64,000 bases of DNA, taken from Eudorina sp. 2006-703-Eu-15. Lineage: Eukaryota; Chlorophyta; Chlorophyceae; Chlamydomonadales; Volvocaceae. The translations under genes and the position numbers were made by a program. The DNA is taken from contig BDSI01000005.1 in the NCBI GenBank assembly GCA_003117195.1, positions 1,906,857 to 1,970,856 on the forward strand, read 5' to 3'. Below are positions 45,835 to 58,318 of this stretch, piece by piece (the stretch's first letter is position 1; every line of letters starts with the position of its first letter). The notes beneath the pieces were generated by a model. The model was not told where the DNA came from and made no database searches. It worked only from the letters and a program-made list of their open reading frames with translations.

Positions 45835-48800
45835 ATGGCGGCAGCACAGGTGTTGCGCATGTTGCTGTTTGACGAGCAGCTTGGGATCGAATACTTTCAG
45901 CAACTACTCGCTGATGATACCGGCGCTCGCCTTGACGCGTACCTCAGTCAGCGTGCCTGGCTCGCTGCGGATCTTCCGTTGGCGCCAACGGTTGCTGAAC
46001 TGCGGGCTGCCGTGCTACAACTTGCAAAGCAGGGGTACTTGGAGCACAGCCGGAGCATCCGCCTCAGCAAGCTTGGTGGTGGTGGCGGTGGGGCCAAATC
46101 CTCCCAGCCGGGCGCGAAGCAGGTGGGCTGGGGTGTTTACCACCGTGTACGGCACAGGCTCTTGATTGATCGCAGCTCAGATACAACCGCCAAGATCCCC
46201 TCGCCCCTACCCTCCCTTCCCCCGAACTACAGCCCATTCCAGGCTGGGCATTTCGCACAGATGGGCTGCCCTTAGTACCTCCTGCTTGTCACAAACTGAT
46301 TTCACGTTGTCCTATTGTCATCCCATCATTCATCTTAACGTCACCCTTCGCCCTCAACAACCCCTTTGCTACCGTTGCCCTGCCCGGGTGCCCCGCTCAA
46401 CCGCACGACGCCCCCCGACCCACATTGCTCCCCGCCCACACTGCCAGACCCCTGGCACAGCCGCCGGAGCGCCGCCATGTCCCTCCGCCTTCCCCGCCCT
46501 ACCCTCCGCCTCCCGTGGCCTACCCGCGACGCCCACGGCCGCCACTCCCACCTCCTCCTGGGCCACCTCCATCGCTGCGGCGGCAGCCGCGAACGCGCAA
46601 ACGCCCGCGAACGCACCCTCACCCTCCCCCGCGTCCGCTGCCGGCGCCCCGGCCAGCGGAGCACGACTCCAGGGGGCCTGGGCGCAGGGGCCCCTGGCCT
46701 CAATGAGCAACAAGCAGCAGGCCGCGCTGGACGAGCGTCTCCGGGGCCGCACGCCGCCCGTGCCACCACCAGCCGAGGGCCCCTGGGCGGCACCCAGCCC
46801 GACCGCCTCCTCGGGGAGCACTAACAGCGCACCGGCGGGCGCCTGGGGCAAGGGCGGCCGCCATGGGGGACCGCGGCAGCACCCCACCCCCGCGGGCTCT
46901 GGGCAGGGGCAGGGTCAAGGCGCGGGGCCGGATGGAGGTCCCCCTGGAAGTGGGACGATCGTTGGCGGCGGCTGGGCGGCGAACGGGCTGCCGCTCTCGG
47001 GTGGCAGAGCCGGCCCGGCTGCGTCTCCGGGTGGCCCCTGCGGGACCCCACAGCAGTCGTCAAGGCCGATGGGGGCCTGGGCGCAGCAGGGCCAGGGGGC
47101 CGTGAAGCGGATCGTGCCGGTGCCTGTGCAGCAGCAACCCCAGCACCAACACCAGCAACACCAACATGATCAGCAGCAGCAGCCTATCGTCGCGGCTGCG
47201 TGGCCGTCCCCGTCGTGCGGCCCCGCGAGCAGCAACCCCAGCCCCGCGGTCGGCGCCGCCGCGGGCGCGATAAACGCCTGGGGCGTCCCGCCGGTCAACA
47301 CCTCGAAGCAACAGCAGCTGCAGCGCCAGGCAACCCAGCAACGCGCCCAGCAACAGCAGCCTGCCATTGCGGCGGCTGCCAACGGTCCCGCCGGCAAGGA
47401 GGAGGCTGCCGCCCTCGTCACCCCGGGCGACTCGGCGGTCGAGCCAGATCCCTCAACGCCCGGCAGCGCCATCGCCGCCGCCGCCGCGCTGGGCGTCGTC
47501 CCAGGGCTGACCACGCCGACTTTCGCCGCCGCCCTGGATCCAGCTGCGGCCGGCCAGCAGAACGACCCCGTCACACCCGCCGCGCAGATCGTACCGGCCG
47601 TCAGCGGCGGCTCGCTCAGCCAGCACGGCAGTGCCGTACAGGACGCCTTCCGCGCCCGGTACTGCAGTCCGCCGTCAGTGACGTCGTACCCGCAGGGTCG
47701 GCCGCCGGTGGGCCCGTCGCGGCCGGTGCAGGACGCGCCGCCACCGGCGCCGCGGCTGCCACCGCAAGTGGAGGAAGGGACCGCCGGGTCGGCCGCGGGC
47801 CACGTCGCGCGATGCGGACAGACGCCCGCGGGCGCCCCTGCCGACCCGCGGGTCGGCCCCGACCCGGACCCGGGCGCGCTGGGCGCAGTGTGGGGCCCCG
47901 CGCACGAGCGCCTTGCGCGGCTTCACGCAGGCGTGTTGTGCGCGGGGTCGGTGCCCTGCCTTCAGGTAGGGCGTTCAACGCCCGCGGGACAACGTGCGGG
48001 GGTTGAGAGAGCGGGATGCGCATGGTTGGTACGCTGGCGGTGTGTTTCGGGCGGCTTGGCACCGGTCGGGTTCGCGCGGCGGCGCAGCCCCCCCCCCAGA
48101 CTTGCTGTGGGCATTCGGGTTGGGCTGTGGGGTTGATGTGGCGCCCGTGGACACTCGTGAAGGTGTCCTCGAGGCCGCGGGCGGCTGTGTCGCATGTGTA
48201 CGCCGCTTGCCAACGATCGCCCCTTCACACGGTGTGTCTGCCCTTCGGCGTTTCAATAATCAATAGACTAATGGAGGGTGTGCGGTCTGCTGTGTGTGTT
48301 TGGAGACGAAACCCAAATCGACATCGAAGCGTGTCTCTAGTGTGTGGTGGACTGAGCTGTATGTGTGTGTGTGTTAAAGAGAACTGAGCTGTGTGTGTGT
48401 CTGCCGCTCTGTGGATGTTCCCGGACGAGGATTTGCACAGGACGAGGTCTCGGAGCTGCTGTACTTGCTCGCATGCCCCCCGGAGGTCCTCCTGTCGGCG
48501 GAGGCCGAGGGCGGCGACGCTGTCGCAGCCGCCGCCGCCGCCTCAGCCGCGAAGGTCCCCGTGACGGCTCCACCCGGCGCCCAGCTCGGTCAGCTCGAAT
48601 GGCCGCTGTTCGTTGCCGTACAGTACGGATGCGCCGTACTGTCTCGCTGCGGCGGTCTGCTGTCGGGGCTGGGCCACAGGCTGCTGGCGGCGGTGGCGAC
48701 CTGCGCGGCGGCGCGGCTGACGGCGCCCGCGCTGGCGACGGCAGCCGATGCGGCGGCGCAGCGCCGAGAGCGCAGCCTGGCGCGTAGCCGGGCGGTGGAC

Positions 48801-51800
48801 GCGTTGGGAGGTACGTTTTTAAGTATATTTTAGGGATCGCACTCGATACATATATTTTTTGCACCTGCGAACGTCGAGACCCACGGGTCGGCGGGTGCCC
48901 CCCTGTCGCTGTTTTGATGCAAACCCAAATGCCAGGGCGTGGCGGTAAAGCAGGTTCGGGTCCAGGTCGCCGATGCCTCGCCAATGGTGCTTGCGTGCAT
49001 GTTGGCGTGCTGCGGTGGCCCCGCCCCGTCCCCCGGGGGGATTGCCGCGCTCGGGGCCCCCCAGCCGCGCCGCTCGGTCTACTCCTCTGCGCACTGCCCA
49101 CCTCATCCGGCATCAGCCGTTAGCGGTACCCTGACGTTGTTTGCTGACGACCCCAGGTCAGCGACTCCAGCTGGTGGGGCCCATGCTGCAGTCGGGCAAC
49201 GACATGGCGTCCGGCAGGTCGCGCAGCCAGGAGCAGCAGCGGCGCGTCAGCAACCGGGAGCGGTGCCGGGACATGTTCTTCGCCGTCGTGCGGCAGGTGC
49301 GGCCTGTCATGCCGCGCGTCGTGCGCGCTGCCGCGCCAGGATTTCGTTATAGGAGGCAATTCCGAGACAGCCAGTCCACGGCTGCCGACGTGTTATGTCT
49401 CCCGGAAAGTCACTTGTGCCTGGAGGCTCAAGTGCAGGCGCACGTGTGGGCGCAGGGGCACACCGCGGGTATCGAAGCAGCCGCGTCACCCGCGGCACCA
49501 CAGAGGGGGACATGACAGCGCCCGCGCACTTCCAAGAACATAAAGCACTTGCTGGCATTGCATCTCCCGTACGGTGTCGTGGGCCTGGATCAGGAAGCCT
49601 GGAGAAGTGGGCCACGCGGGGCTGGATACCCTGTGGGCTGTATACCGCCCCAAAGCCCGCACCGCACAGAACCTTGTCGTGATGGCCCGCGTGTCGGGTC
49701 AGAGGGCCACCCGCCGCCGACGGCCACCCCGTCTCCCCTTGGCTTCCTTGCCGGGCGCCCATCTCCTCACCGCCCCTCAGTCGGCGCCCCTGCTGAACCG
49801 CGGCGGAGGGGACGTCGGCGGCCCGTCGGACTGCGGCGCGGTCTCCGGCGGCGGCGGACGGGGACCCTCTGCGGCGCCTGGGGCCCTGACGCCGCCGCCT
49901 CCAGGTGCCGCGTCCGGGCCCGGCGCTTCCGCGGCTGCCGCGACAGCCGCCGCCGCCGCGGACGCGCTGGTGCCCCTCCGGGCCCAGTGCCTGGACGTGT
50001 TGCAGTCGCTCCACCCGGACAACCTGCCCTTCTTCGCGGAGCTCTTCACGGGCTGCGTGCTGCAGGTGCGTCGCCGCTGCGGGGGGATGCGTCTGATGGA
50101 CCTGGGGTTTCCATGCCACGATGTGGAGAGAGATGCCTCCCGAGATGAGGTCCCGCGACTCTGCATCTAAGCCGTCCAGCACCCACACGAGATGCCTCGA
50201 GGCCTTGGGGCCCTGGAGGGTGCACGCACTGTGTAGCGTTGGATGCACGCACTGTGTCGCGTTGGATGCACGCACTGTGTCGCGTTGGATGCACGCACTG
50301 TGTAGCGTTGGATGCACGCACTGTGTAGCGTTGGATGCACGCACTGTGTAGCGTTGGATGCACGCACTGTGTCGCGTTGGATGCACGCACTGTGTAGCGT
50401 TGGATGCACGCACTGTGTCGCGTTGGATGCACGCACTGTGTCGCGTTGGATGCACGCACTGTGTCGCGTTGGATGCACGAACCGGACGTTGTTCTTTGAC
50501 CACATGACAAGACGGTGGGTCCCGCGTCCCGGCCCGCTGCCGTGCGGGGGTCACCGGGCACACCGCCACTGCAGCGCCGCGCCCGAGGCTTTGGGGGCGG
50601 GGCGCCCCCTCCTCTTCCTGCTTCCTGCTCCCCCCCTCCCATCAGCCCTCACCCGTGCCGCACCGCACCGCGTCCCGGCACTCCGGCCCCCAGCAGCCCT
50701 CGCCTGCACGCCCTCATCCCGGCGCCCCCCGGCCCCCCGCCTGCTGCAGGCCGCTGCCACGGGGGAGAGCCTGGTGGAGGGCGACCTGGCGAACCTGGCC
50801 TCGCGCAACCCCTCCAAGTTCCAGCGGCTGAACCAGCGGATGCAGCAGGTGGGACACCGGCGGCCGTGCGCTGCTGGGATGGGATGGGCTGCCTGCCTGC
50901 CTGCCTGCCTGTCTACAACTTGCGGGCCTGCCTGCCGGCGGGCCGGCCTTCATTTTATGTTGCAGCCTGCCTTCCTCCGTATCGCGGCCTCCTTCTCGCC
51001 TGGGCTTCCTTGCTGCTGCTAGGGCGTCGTACTCACGCGCCTCCACACCGTCGAACCTGCGCTGCCGCAGGCGCCCGGGCAAGTCCTGTCGCAGCACCTG
51101 ACCCCGCCGCACCCGAACCAGCAGCACCACCAGCAGGCGACGTCGATGACGCCCACACAGTCCGGAGGTCGGGGGTCGCGCACCCCGGGCGGTCTGGGGG
51201 ATGTTGGCGGTTTCGGAGCTGCGGGTGCGGGTGCGGGTGCGGGTGGGGGCGGCCGCCTGCATGGTGGGCAAGGAGGCACGCCTGGAGGACACAGCCACGG
51301 CAGTAGTTACAGCGCGTTTAACCACCGTGGTGGTGGTGGTGGCGGTGGGGGCGGCGGCGGCGGCGGCGGGGGGTATCCGGTCAGCGGTGGCGGGGGGGGG
51401 TACGGCACGATGGCGGCGAATGGTGGCGGAGGCGGAGGCGGAGGCTTCTATGGGCCCGACGGCGGTGGTGGCGGCGCGCAGCAGCAGCAGCAGCCTCGGG
51501 ATGCTTTTGGCGTCTCGGCCAGGTGCGCGGCCACGCTGCAGCGCCTGTCGTACTTTCCGCCGCCGCAGCGGCCGTACATATTCTTCCTGGAGGCTGTGGA
51601 CAGTCAGTCCCTGGCGACGGCGGTGTCTCGCCACATGGCGGGTGTCCTGCAGGTGGGGGGACTGGCGGGCGTGCGTGTGTAAAAGAAAACTGAGCCGCGA
51701 CAAACGAACACGTGCGTGTGTTTAGAATTGCAACCCGCCCGCCCGCCGTGCGTGTGTGTCTGTGCTCGTAGGCAGGCAGGGCATGGATGCGTTACATGCA

Positions 51801-54800
51801 AGGGGCGTGGGTGAGCCCCGACATGCCTGTATGCTACCAGACCGTCCCTGCCCCTGCCCATAAACATAATTTAGCGAGATACAGAGTAAGGGCGAATGAC
51901 GAGCCGCGTGTGTTTATGTGTGTGGTTGCGCGTGTCACATGGTTGGGGTTGATTACCCCAATGGAGGTTTCAGAGCCAAACCGGCTGCCAGGGTCAGGGT
52001 CGTGTTCGGGACGGGTTACTGACACGCTTCGGGAGGCAGGTTTCACAAACATCTTCATACGGGGGATTGATTGTTTTTATTGCTCTTCTGCGTGCCTTGC
52101 CTCCCCGGACCCGCCGTGCGAAGGCCATGCTGCTCAAGGCACTGGGTGTCTCCTCGGCGGGCGCTGGCGGGAATGGCGCGCACGGCCACTCGAACGGCGG
52201 CTGCGCCACCATAGGGCCCTCGACGATCTCCTCCGTCGGGCCACTCGGGGACCACGTCGTCGCGACCGGGACGCTCGCGTCGTACCTCGCCTACCTGAGT
52301 GTCGTACACGGTGCCGTACGGTACGGAGTCGCGCTGCCGCCGCCGCCGCCGCGCGCGGCGCGCCCGCCGCGCGCCGGCGGCGACTCGCCGGTCGGCCGCG
52401 CGCCGCAGCCGGACTCGCCGCCGCTGCCGCAGCTCCGCCCGCCGCGCCACCCACCGCTGGATGTACTGCAGCTGCTCCACGTGGCAGAGGAGCGCGGCGT
52501 GCTCGTACATGTCGTACCTTGCGTGGCGCAGTACCTGTACATCGTCACCAACGGTCATCGCATCGCATCCGGGTCGGGCGCCGCCGACGCGCTCTCCGCG
52601 GCGGCTGCCGACGGCGGCGACGCCCTGGGGCCCGGCGCCGTCGATTCCGCCGCCCTGCAACTGCCGTACCTGCAGGCCATTTCGGAGCGGCTGCGTCGGT
52701 TGCTTGCGTCTCGCGCGTTGCAGCCCCAGCAGCCGGGGTTCTGCTCGGCGGCGCTGTGTCTCCGGAGCGCTGCTGAGGAGGCGCTCTCGCACGCGGCCGC
52801 GGCGGCGGCCGCCCTCGCGACACGGGCAGACGGGGTCAGCAGCACCGGCGGCAGCGGCGGAGGCGGTGAGGACGCGACAAGGCTCTCTGAGGATGACGAC
52901 GACGGGGAGTGCATGCCGCTGCTGGGGCAGCAGCAGCGGCGGAAGCGGGGCTCTGGAGGCGGTGAAGTCGGCGCCGGAGCGGCGGTGGTGGGGGCCCCTG
53001 GGGGCACCGACGCGGGGAGCGAGTCCGACACCCGGCTGACCTGTAGCCTTCAGGTGGGCGGACGGGGAGGGATCGGCGGCGGGCTGTGGGGCGTTGCAAC
53101 TGATCCGGAGGTGGAGGTGTGGCTGTGAACGGCCGCCGTTGTGCAGAGACCTGGACCGCGCGTGGCGCGCTGGTTGAAAGTCGCGCCCGCCGTCGCCGTC
53201 ACCTCCCTTGCGGTAACCCGCCCCCGCGCGTCTCTTCAACCCCAATCGACAATCGACACTCAGTCTGAGCCGCAGGACGCGGCGGGGCAAGGGATTGTCT
53301 GCTCCATTCGCCCGGCCTCGCCCTGGTCCACCAACCTCCGTGTCCTCCTCCAGTGTCTCCCTCCCTCCTTCCCCATGTCTACCAGGTCCCTCCACCCCTT
53401 CCTTCCGTCCTCTTTCTCCCACCGTACCTCCCGCCCTCCCTCCCTCCATCCCTTCCTCCCTCCCTCACGCCCTTCCTCCCTTCCTCCCTTCCTCCCGCCC
53501 TCTCCCTCACGCACTCCCTCAGGAAAGTGACGGCCTCGTGGACACGCGATTATTGGAGCTGTGCTGCCCAGGTGGGACCGCACCCGAGCTTGGAGGACGG
53601 CATCGCTGCCGCTGGGTACCTTGGTTTGAGGGGTTGGGGGGTGAGAGGCGCACGGAGGGGTATCGAGATCCTGGGAGGGCGGCATCCCGCGGTGGCAGCT
53701 GCTACGGCGGGTGAAGGCCACGTCGGCAGGCGGTGGGGTGTGTCGCGGTTGCACCCCGACGGGAGGCAGGCGGCGGGGGGAAAGAGTGGTATGGTGGTGA
53801 CGGCCGGGGCGGATGTGAGTCGTGTGATAAGACGAATGGCGGACAGGACAGGAAGGTGCTGTGGGCCACCGGTGACGTGGAGACCGCAGCTGACCGACGC
53901 CCCGTGCCGGCGAGCCGCCTTCCCCATCGGTTGGTTCTCCAACACCCCCGAATCCCCCTATTGCCCGCATCCCCCTATTTCCTGCACCCGTTCCCCCTCC
54001 ACCCCCTCACACCCCTGCTTATCTTGTAACCTCACCCCGCCTTTGGTATTCCTTTCATCCCCACCCTGTCCCCTGCCCCCTGCCCACGCGCCCATCGCCG
54101 CGGCAGCCATCGAGGCGGCGTCACGGGTGCTGCTGCGGGCGTCAGCAGCGGCCTCGAAGCTGCTGCAGCAGCACACGGCGGCGGCGGTGGCGGCCGCGGC
54201 GGCGGCCGCGGCCGCAGTCGCCTCGCCGGGCAGCGCGGGGGCGGAGCCGAGGCCGCTGATGCCCCGCCGGGTGCCGCCGGCGGCACTCATTCGGCTGGGC
54301 AGCGCGGGCCCGGGCGGCGGCGGCGCTGCCGCCGCGCCGATCCCGGTCCCGATCCCGGAAAGCGTGGCAGCGGTGAGGGCCCGACGGGTTGCCAGGCGGG
54401 GGAGGCCTGCGCCGCCACCAACTGCCGTACACCTGCATCCCTCCAGGCCTCCATAAGAACCCTAGAACCCCGCCCCGAACCAAAGCAGTTACCAACACGT
54501 ACTCACCATCGACAACTTGGAAATGAAAAATAGATGAAATTTTCAGCGAGCAGCGTCGGAGCAAGTGTTTTTGTGCATGTGTAAGGTTCACGCTCTGTCG
54601 GGGTCTCGTCGTGCTGCGGGGTCGGCTCGCGGTGCCGTTGCGGGGCCCTTGCGGAATCAGACGCCCCCGTGTGACCCCTCGGCCGCGCCTGCCCGTGGGG
54701 CCCAACACGAGGGCGTAGGAGGGGGGAATCGGTAGCAGTCGCTCGTGCACCCCTCACTGCCTCCGGGTCTGGTCGTAACCCCCCGCCCCCCGCCGCCACC

Positions 54801-57800
54801 CGCAGGTGCTGTCGGCCCCCGGGCCCAGCCCGCTGCAGCAGGCCCTGGCGCAGGCGCTGCTAGGGCAGTACAGCACGGGCGAGCACGCAGTGCCCATGCG
54901 GGACGTGGTGTCGTACGTGACGGGCGTGCTGGCGGTCAACGGCGCGGCGGCTGCCCTGGAGTTGATCGTGCCGCAGGTGGCTTCGGAGCACCTGGTGCGC
55001 CTGGCGGAGGCGGTGCGACCGGCGCTGCGGGCGCGGGTGCGCAGGTGGCAGGTGCGCGGGGGCCGTGTGGCGGGAAATTGGGGGGAGAACGGGGTAGCGA
55101 GGGGATGAGCGGGCTGTGCGCTCCACCCTTTCGAAGCCCGGGAGGCGAAGGAGCTGACGCGAGAAGAACGGCAAGTCCGGAACGAACCGCGGGGGATGGA
55201 GGCGCTGCAGGGGGAAATCAGTGCACACACACGGCGGGTCTCTTATCTAATTACACACGGCAGAGGAGCAGTCCAGGAGTAATTACACACGGCAGAGGAG
55301 CAGTCCAGGAGGAACAAACACACAGACAGAGGTTTTGGGTGGGCTTCCCATTCAACAGACAGAGAGGGCGGTTCGGTTCGGGCGGGTTGCTCGCTGAGCA
55401 CGGTCCCCCGAGTCCCACATCCAGGGTGGAGGCAACTCTCTGGTGAAGGCAGTCGAGGGGCGCTCCAGTCCGCGGTAATGTCGAAACTTCGCGAGTGCCT
55501 CATCCTTATCCGAACACGACCACGACCACGACCACTGCTCTACGTTCATGCTCTACATCCCGACGCGCTGTGCCCCGCAGGACGATGCGGCGACGGCGGC
55601 GGCGCTGGCGGCGGCGGCGCTGGCAGCGGCTGACGGCCCGGTGGGTGGGCGGTGGTGGTTGCGCTGCCTTCTGCATCTGCGGGTTGACAGCGGCGCCGTG
55701 ATGCAGCTGCCATCGTAATGTACCAAAATCCCCACCCCAGCCCCCCTGCCTTACCGGTTTGGCGCAGAGGGGAGCATGCCTGCCTTAGAGACAGAGAGGG
55801 AAAGAGAGACACACAGACACACATACAAGCAGGCAACCAGCCCCCGGCTGCAAACGCCGGGACCAGAGGGTGTTGATTGCACCTGTCGTACCCTGTCGTA
55901 CCCTGCCGCTCTCAGGAGGGTGCTGAGGGTGCGGGGGGCAACGCGGCGGACCCCCCCCGGGGGGCGTCGGCCGCCGCGCCGTCGACGTTGCCGATCTCGG
56001 AGGCCATGGCGGCGGCGGCGGTCCTGGGGGAGGAGGCCACCGCCGCCGCCACGGCGGCGAGCCTGGAGGCGGCGCTGCCGGCGGTGCGGCGGCATCTGCG
56101 GGAGAACGCGTTGCGGTCCCTGCAGGTGCGCCAACAGCCTATGGGGGGCGGCCGGGGAACGGGGTGCGGAGGGGCTGTGTCGCCTGCCCCCCTGCCCCCC
56201 TGCCTGTGAGGGTCTCGCGGCGTTTGTCTTGGGCGTGCATCACATCAGGATCAGCATCACGATCACGAATCACACTGCAATCTTCGCTCCATGGCGGGTG
56301 TTGCCCCACAGCTGGCGGCGGACCGGCGGACGGCCGCTGACACCCCCTGGGCTGTTTCGTTTTAGACCCCCAGGGGCCCCGTCGACCCGACCGCCCCGCA
56401 GTGACGCCGGCGACGACTCCCGTGCCACCGCCCTCTCCCCCGCTCAACTTGTCTTTTGCTCTCCGCACCGGGCCCTTACCCCGACCCCCCCCCCATCCCA
56501 TCCCATCACGCAGGCGCTGCTGCCCGGCACCGTGCCCGAGGAAGCGGTCGCCGCAGCGGCGGTGCTCGCTGCGCAGTCCGCCGAGGTGGTCTCCCTGCAG
56601 CGCCTCGTGGCGCAGGTGCCGGCGGCCGTACGGAGTCACATGGACGAGCAGGTCAAGCTCGTGGTGCGGGAGGTAGTGAGGGACGTGGAGCGCCAGGCGG
56701 CGGAGGCGAGAGTGGCACCGCCGCCGCCGCCGCCGCAGGAGCAACCGCAGGAGCAGCAGAAGGAGCCGGAGCGGCAGCAGCCGCTGCTGCCACGCGAGCA
56801 TGCGGAGCTGCTGGCCCCGCCACGAGACACCGCGGCTGCGGCGATTGAAGCCGTCGGCGCCGCGGGCCCCGCGGCCGACCCACGGGTCGAAGTCGTCAGC
56901 GGTCTGGCCGGTGTCGCGGCGGCGCACCTGCGTGCTGACTCCGAAACCATCGCTCCGCGCCTGGACAAGCCGGTCAGCCGGTCGGGGCAGGCGCTGCCGT
57001 CATCGGAGGGAGCGGGAGCGGCGCCGGCAGAGGAGGATGAAGAGGTTGCGGCGGCGGCGGAGGAGGAGGAGGTTGCGGCGCCGGGCGCGATTGACCCCGG
57101 TAAAGCTGAGTGCGCCGATGGCATCGAGTCGGGGGGCGCTATAGCTTCGGATCGGAAGGGCGATGTGAATGAGCCGGCGGCGGACGCGGGGCGGCGGCTG
57201 AGTGACGTGCTGATGGAACTCGCCCGCCGACCCATGGACCCGCCACTGGACGAGGTCGTACAGCTGGCGGTACAGTCCGTCAGACGGGCGATGGCGCTGA
57301 CGCCGGCGCAGCCGCACGCCGGCGACGACGACGGCGGCGGCGGCGCGTCGGTCGACTGGGTGAGAAGCCCCGTGGCGGCGGTGACGGCGGCGGCGGCACG
57401 GCGGCTGTACGATGCGATCCGCGGCGGCGAGCTGGAAGCCGCCGCCCTGGAGCACTTGCTGGTGCGCTGCCTGCGGGCGGCATGCGCCGCCGCGGCCAGC
57501 GGCGCGGCGGCGGCCGCGGCAGCCTGGGGCCCCTGCCCGCCTGCGGCGGTGCCGCAGGCGCCGCCGCCGCCGCCGGGCGGCGGCGGCGGCGGCCCCGCCG
57601 CGGAACTTGACAGCGCCGCCGCGGCGCTGGCGCTCCTCGCGGAGGTGTCGCTGGGCGTCGCGCAGTGCAACGCGGACGACTCCCACACCTGGGCCGACGC
57701 GGTTTGGCAGCCGCCGCCGGCGGCCGCGCTGCTTGAGGACCCCCTGGCCCCCGACTCGGACCCGGATGAGGACGCCGACGCCGACTTCCCCCCGGCAGCC

Positions 57801-58229
57801 CCCGCGGGACCCAGCCTGCCCGCCGACGCCGACGGCGCGTCGGAGCTGCGCTCCTCGGAACTGCGCTCGGGCGGCCTCCCCGCCTCCGACTGCACCTCTC
57901 GGACCTCCGGCCCCGGGGGGTCGCCCGGCGGCGGCTCCGGCTCCACCGGCGGCGGCTCCGGCTCCACCGGCGGCGGCGCCGCCGCCGCCGCCACCGCCTG
58001 CCACGCGTCGCCGCTCCCGCCCATGCTGGCCAACCTGTACCACCACCTGGCCGCCTACGCCCGCGAGGTCGAGAGCCACCGGGTGCTACACGCGCTGCGG
58101 GTGGCGCTGCAGAAGGTGACGTTGGACCACCTGACGCGGCGGGACCCGGGGGCGCCGGCGGCGGGCCGGCAGCCGGACACGGAGGGGGTGGGACCGGGGA
58201 CCGCAGGGGTAGCGGCGCCAAGGCAGTAG
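45835..58229 (+). CDS. CDAN1: Codanin-1 homologue, complete, fourteen exons
   Basis: Exons: 45835-46122, 46448-47965, 48441-48810, 49157-49296, 49781-50065, 50750-50848, 51071-51652, 52124-53053, 53523-53571, 54107-54372, 54806-55051, 55581-55640, 55916-56125 and 56514-58229, giving 2,252 residues; all phases join. Family-like segments in order: RRVSNRERCRDMFFAVVRQ (about 753-772); SARCAATLQRLSYFPPPQRP then YIFFLEAVDSQSLATAVSRH (about 1060-1090); PPLDVLQLLHVAEERGVLVH then VVPCVAQYLYIV (about 1205), as in the codanin C-terminal domain; ESDGLVDTRLLELCCPG (from 1405); LQQALAQALLGQY (about 1520); and LLPGTVPEEAVAAAAVLAAQ with LVVREVVRDVERQA (1683-1750). Animal codanin-1 (about 1,230 residues) binds the histone chaperone ASF1 and restrains histone delivery. 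A similar chromatin role is inferred only. Extra length comes from Ala/Gly/Gln-rich inserts, chiefly exons 2, 7 and 14. Confidence 0.75.
47843..47854. repeat. GACCCGCGGGTC palindrome inside codanin exon 2
   Basis: Encodes Ala-Asp-Pro-Arg-Val-Gly in the exon frame. Another copy, GACCCACGGGTC at 56877-56888 in exon 14, encodes Ala-Asp-Pro-Arg-Val-Glu, and a third lies in intron 3 at 48878-48889. Confidence 0.9.
48365..48400 (+). repeat. Family A repeat in codanin intron 2
   Basis: (GT)n, TTAAAGAGAACTGAGC, then (TG)n again. It matches the 51676 and 36611 copies in the AACTGAGC core and ends about 50 bases before the exon 3 acceptor. Confidence 0.7.
50221..50480. repeat. 23-bp minisatellite with two alternating variants
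   Basis: Eleven units with a strict 23-base period (GTTGGATGCACGCACTGTGT then AGC or CGC). The only variable base gives the order A C C A A A C A C C C. It lies wholly in codanin intron 5 (50066-50749). Confidence 0.95.
51676..51743 (+). repeat. Two family A repeats side by side in codanin intron 7
   Basis: GTGTGTAAAAGAAAACTGAG then CCGCG (51676-51699) is followed after 15 bases by GTGTGTTTAGAATTGCAACC and CGCCCGCCCGCC (51717-51743). The two subtypes otherwise occur separately elsewhere in the window. Confidence 0.75.
53360..53522. repeat. Polypyrimidine CCTT/CCCT tract before codanin exon 9
   Basis: About 160 bases of CCTT and CCCTCC units run right up to the CTCAG acceptor at 53522. This is an unusually long polypyrimidine tract in front of a 49-base microexon. 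Confidence 0.85.
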
Positions 58230-58318
58230 TAGGCCGTGCACCGGCAGCGTGATTGACGGAGGGTGGAGGTTGCGGGGCTCAATGCCGCTGCGTATGCAGC
58301 GGCGTGATGATCTAACAT

